Of a stretch of 64,000 bases of DNA, positions 59,551 to 64,000 are shown in pieces. The translations under genes were made by a program, and so were the position numbers. Position 1 is the stretch's first letter. Each line of letters opens with the position of its first letter. The notes under the pieces were generated by a model, which worked only from the letters and a program-made list of their open reading frames with translations, searched no databases and had not been told where the DNA came from. The DNA is from Metallyticus violacea (lineage: Eukaryota > Arthropoda > Insecta > Mantodea > Metallyticidae). Where the stretch lies: assembly GCA_030762175.1 (NCBI GenBank), contig CM060831.1, positions 78,374,501-78,438,500 of the forward strand. The letters run 5' to 3'.

Positions 59551-60749
59551 CAGCTACTGTTTAATGAGGCAGAAAATTAATTTTCTTTCTTTACATTATT
59601 ATATATTTCGATATATTTAACATTCCCCCTTTATCTATTCAAGGTTTTTAGCCCAGTCGCTATAACTGAAGCCAAATATTTCTCATCTTTTTAGTTTTCA
59701 TTTTTTTGTTTATTTTATTTCCTAATTATATATATAGAACAACCTGAAAAATTGTAGATCTTACAATGGAAATAGACTTTTTGACTTGAAATTTATTTTT
59801 ATTTCTGAACTAATTTCCGTAAGGTCAATTCGTTTATTCCAGTGTCATGTCATCAACCCGTCTCCTGAGTGATTTTCCAGCAGGTGTTCACATACTCCTC
59901 TATAGCTGCAGTCGCCTCTGACCAGCTTGCGGAACGAAACAGTCAACTATGTGATGTAGGGTAGCGCTGCAATAATCCCTACTTGAAACCGCTTAATCTT
60001 TCTGTTGATAGCATGCTTTTGTAAGCAGATGCACTGTCTTCTGCAAACAGGTCCTTTCTCACGAATTAAAATTGCTTTAGTACAGATAAAAACGACTTTG
60101 TCTTCTATGGTGTAGCTCTTTTCTCATTGGCTTCAGGAAGACTTAACATTCCTGATGTTAAGCACAGAAGTACCTAAAGCAAATTACAGTTTATACTTTA
60201 ATATAGAGCTAATTTTCACAGAGAACACCACATTAATGAATACTGTAATAATCGTTATTAATACCTTATTATCATTTTAATTGTTAGCAATTTGCTCTTT
60301 GTGCAGCACAATCAGTTTCAATGCATCATGGTCCTGCTAGTTGTGTAAAACCTTAAACATTCCTTGAAAAGTAGTGACAAGGTTGTTGTGCAATTTTTTA
60401 TTTCATGAAGTTTTTAATTGAATCGGTCATTTCAAAAATGTCATGAGTCAATAAAAATTTACAGGATAAGGCAAAAATGTGGCTCAGTATAAACCATCTG
60501 CTTATTCGTTCTCATTTGAATGTTCATCATTTTTGAAATAGAAAGGAATGTGTGGCAGTGTATTTTCAATTTTGAAACTTTTAGTTATTTAAAACTGCAG
60601 ACTCATGCCCCTTTTTGCATGAAGAACTGTTAATGACAAATAAATAAAAGCAATGACTTCATTATAAAATCATTAAATATGCCGGAATATAGATTCACAT
60701 AACACTGCTAGTATTTATGCCATTCGTACTTCTTACGGGACCATAATTT

Positions 60750-61880
60750 TCATCTTTTCCTCCCTCTCTTGTAGTTTACTCCAAAATTCCAGGAACTAAG
60801 GTGGAATATACTTTATAACTTTCACCATATCTTCTACTTTTGTAATTGATAGGCAGTCATTTTCAGGATAGGCTAGCTGAGCGACAAAGCACAGGTCTCT
60901 TGTTGAAGCTGTGAAGTAGATAGAGTGTTTCCTTGATGAACTGGTGTGTTCTCATCTTCAAATGGTAATATCCGTCATATTCAAAAGTCATCCATTTAGA
61001 AGGGGAAAAAGAAGTTTATGTCCCTTCGAAATTTTCCCCATATTTGATTCGAAAGATAAAACCTTCTTAAAATGGGCAGGCCACCAGCTCTTGAAGTCTT
61101 TGGACATTATCAATAATTTTTACTGCGAATTTTCTCGATAATTTTTTAATCATAGTGGCATACTCTTCATTGTCCCAAAATCATTCGAGAGAAACTGGGG
61201 AAATAATGTTTTATGTTCTTCAATCTCCTCGTGTTAAACAAAAACGAACAATTACGTGGTTCTTTTTTTGACTGGCACATTCATCTGAGAACAAGTGAAT
61301 GTCGTTCACATCTGCTGGGATGTATTTCTGGATAAAATGAGCAAATCTCATTGCCACTTTTTGACTTCCTACATGGTATACTTAAAAGTACGAGTATCAT
61401 GAACGTCAAAAACGTTCACCCACAATTATATAAATATTGCCCTTCTGCGATGATCCATTAATTCTGCTACTGCAGTTCGCTTAACTGGCTCGGCAAGGTG
61501 TGGACTGCGTACTTTGGCTGAAGTATCGACTTGGGACCACCAGAATCTTAGCTTGAAAATTTCCTGGATATATTTTAAGTAAAACGTGTACTTGATGTTT
61601 AAGTCAGGATGCTGCTTTGCAAATTACTGATGCATGGATTGGACATACAGTCAGGCGTGTAAATAAAAACTACCTGCGAGAATGATGCGTGGTCTTCTTT
61701 GGGAAGGAATAAATAGGTTGTTGATCTTTTGACAAACCTCTCCTGGTTTTACCTCTGATATGCTTCGCTCTAGATCTCGAGGACTCCTGCCCTGGACTAG
61801 CAATAAACATATCCTGCTAACTCTTTTTTCCTTTACTCCGTGCGAACTATAAAAGGCTTTTTTTTTTTACAGACTTCACT
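60750..61880 (-). pseudogene. Large unclassified DNA-transposon protein relic
   Basis: On the minus strand, broken frames keep a consistent order over about 370 codons: KRVSRICLLLVQGRSPRDLE (near 61820), the block NIKYTFYLKYIQEIFKLRFW followed by SQVDTSAK (near 61580), PHLAEPVKRTAVAELMDHRR (near 61490), a decayed core with LFPQFL, and GHKLLFPLLNG and KVIKYIPP toward 60800. I recognise Y-Y-L-K-x-F-x-x-N-F-x-x-x-F-G-R-P-Q-V-D as typical of a repetitive arthropod protein family, but I cannot name the superfamily. Many stops and frameshifts. Confidence 0.6.
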
Positions 61881-61899
61881 TTTTTCTTGCCTGTAATGG

Positions 61900-63240
61900 T
61901 GAAATGCTTAAAATGAGTATTTCTTATTTTCGCGGTCTTCACATTTAAGTCATACACTGGTTTACACCGCGGAATTTTACATAATGAACTCACTTGCAGT
62001 CATCTTACTGTCTTGCGAGGTGAAATTTCGTCTCCTTACCAATTCAGATGTTCCATATCTGTTACTTTCGAATCCCGTTTTTTTTTTTTTTCTTTTTTTT
62101 TCCCCCCTGAGTCCGAAGAAAAAGCACGAGGCATGTTTACACGTTGATATGTGACCTCCACAAGCGACGATAATGCTTTGATACTCCTTAAACTATATAC
62201 TATAATGCATCACCACGTCTTCAGTATGTAAAACTTCAGCTGAGAAACCCGCCAATCTTATGCGGTCAACTGAACACGTAGTCATTGCAAAAAGGGCACC
62301 AATCAATGACTGGTACCATGCACTTCCAATATATGAGTGTAAGAGAAAGAGAGAGAAACAACATTCAATGAACAATCAGCAAACTGAGTAGTGATAATTA
62401 ACACGAACCTGTCATTGGTGAATGTATTGGTTTAGCTGCTGCAGCATTATTTAAGGTGACACAGTGTTGCTTGGCTTGGATATTGCATTCAAAGGTAGTG
62501 TTTGATCTGGTCTCAGTATTAGACTAAAAATAGCCTAATTCTAGCAATTCAATTTTTGTGTATAATGTTTACTATTTAATCATTCTAAATGAAGTCACTT
62601 AAAAAGTAGTTATGAACACTTGAGTAGTGCGCAAAAACGGAGGAAAAAAAGTGAGAAATTGAACGACCAGTTTCAAAATTAGTGAAAATGGATTTTCTCC
62701 TTAATACAATTCAGAAATAATAAATGGATATTGTAATAGCCCATGTTCTAAAAACGTGTTTGAGCATTGGCACATCTCTTGCTAATCTAAAATTACGCTT
62801 TACCGCCATGCATTACGAGACGTTTGCACTGCTTTCATTTTATTCTTCTCTCTACCTGTAACTGTTGCGTCAGTTCAAAATTAAAACTAATAAAAACATT
62901 TTTACGTATGTGTCACAAGCACGATTAAGTGCGCTCAGTATTTTAAGTATCAAGGTGTGAGAGAACACGAAGAATTGACATGAGTGAAGTAATGTAAACT
63001 TTTGCACTAGACGTCTTGGCGCTTCCTTAAGGATGCTACTACACATTATAGTGTGCCTGTGTCAGATTTTAGAGGTAAGCGGTGTACTGTGTATCAAGCA
63101 TCCCGGAAATAGCACTACTCGCACTGCTGGAAGCTGGAGAGATAGAGGGACGTATAAGGAGAGAGCGAGCTGACGCACTCAAATACTTAGGGCGGTAAAC
63201 TCTCATTGTGTTAACTAAAGCAGAACAGTTGGACGTTACC
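61900..63240. other. No recognised gene
   Basis: Contains a T-rich run (62077-62102). No supportable exon or mobile element was seen. Confidence 0.35.
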
Positions 63241-63244
63241 ATGT

Positions 63245-63521
63245 ACCGTCACGGGTGGCCGAGGTCGTTACGCGCGGACCCATGAAGGTCTGCGGTTCGA
63301 ATTCTGCCAGGACCCCTCCCTGACTGAGATTTTTTCCAAATTTTCTTCAGTCCTCATAAATGACAAATGCCGCGGGGGTACCCTAAACTTAAGCCTGGAA
63401 CGCTTCCTTCCCCACAAAAATCCTTTTCCAATCTATCATTTCATCCAAGTATCATCAGTGTTTCACCGCCTGTGATGCTTCAGCAGCAAAAACGAGTGTT
63501 AAACACAATTAAAAAAAAACA
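63245..63521 (+). mobile_element. SINE-A copy, full length
   Basis: Head with GGTGGCCGAGGTCGTTACGC and B-box GGTTCGAATTC, body complete, end GAGTGTTAAACACAATT with an A tail. Confidence 0.9.
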
Positions 63522-63595
63522 CACATTCCTCTTACTAGTCATCTCTCCAGCTCCCAGCAGTACTTTATTTTCTAGTTTACTACACAACCATCACC

Positions 63596-63637
<42 letters not shown>
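63596..63637 (+). repeat. (AAT)n microsatellite
   Basis: About 13 AAT units. Confidence 0.97.
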
Positions 63638-64000
63638 GGCAGATTTTAATGCCACAGACCTCTCAAATTTGATATTTCCTGCTGTCAAAGAAATGCTACT
63701 GAACCCATGTTCTTGAACATGAATCGTTTAGTTAGGGGGACCAAATTAAACTTTGTAGGGGGGGCCTTACTTTTCTCCGTTACAAAATGACTGATTCAAT
63801 TAGTAATCAGAACTAACAATTAAATAAGTAGCATCAGCTGTTTGTAGCACTAATAGTACTATTAATCAATAGCAGCCATACACCGCGGAGTGATACAATC
63901 GTATTTGTTTACGTGAGATAGAGGTAAAGGGAGAAACGTGTAGGTCGAAATTCTGTTGGTGTTAAAACGCTCCAAACATTGTTGCGGTTTTCATATGCAA

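Overview
This window is animal nuclear DNA, almost certainly from an insect with a large, repeat-rich genome. The reasons are AT-rich sequence, spliced exons with consensus donors and acceptors, many tRNA-derived SINE copies with target-site duplications, mariner/Tc1-type relics, Penelope-like and LINE fragments, and long microsatellites. The SINE and transposon mix suggests a hemimetabolous insect, but the sequence does not fix the species. No operons, bacterial genes or CRISPR arrays were seen.

The one convincing host gene is on the + strand at 5686-18292. It is the last three coding exons (5686-5800, 11652-11846, 18187-18292) of a pancreatic-lipase-type enzyme. Reading frames carry through both splice junctions and give a C-terminal PLAT domain ending in the family's F-x-F/C ... 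L-x-P-C pattern. The catalytic alpha/beta-hydrolase exons must lie upstream, outside the window. A second, weaker host-gene candidate is a short minus-strand terminal exon (47399-47509) with a pyrimidine-rich acceptor, a stop codon and a close AATAAA.

The rest is a graveyard of mobile elements. Two abundant SINE families recur: SINE-A has a tRNA-Ser/Leu-like head, and SINE-B has a different tRNA-like head and a 3' part ending GAGCGTCCTTAAATAAA. Several copies have clean duplications, and nested insertions give relative ages. DNA transposon remains include a nearly complete mariner (42888-44196, DD34D, two compensating frameshifts), five relics of one Tc1/mariner-like group with a DUF4817-type helix-turn-helix, three other mariner relics, a DDE_3-type relic and a large unclassified transposase relic (60750-61880, minus). 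Retroelement remains include a LINE reverse-transcriptase relic (30990-32540), GIY-YIG ends of Penelope-like elements (19100-19860 minus; 32660-33195 plus) and two copies of a repeat with an LTR-like promoter.

The most unusual structures are at 14.3-17.7 kb and 33.2-37.0 kb. A foldback-like element has long diverged terminal inverted repeats that themselves contain a tandem array of a roughly 140-150 bp monomer. In its centre sits a perfect palindrome with 108-bp arms and a 2-nt spacer, built from two inverted copies of the Penelope-like 3' tail. A second, imperfect foldback of the same tail lies at 53020-53134, so the inversion looks like a recurrent property of that family.
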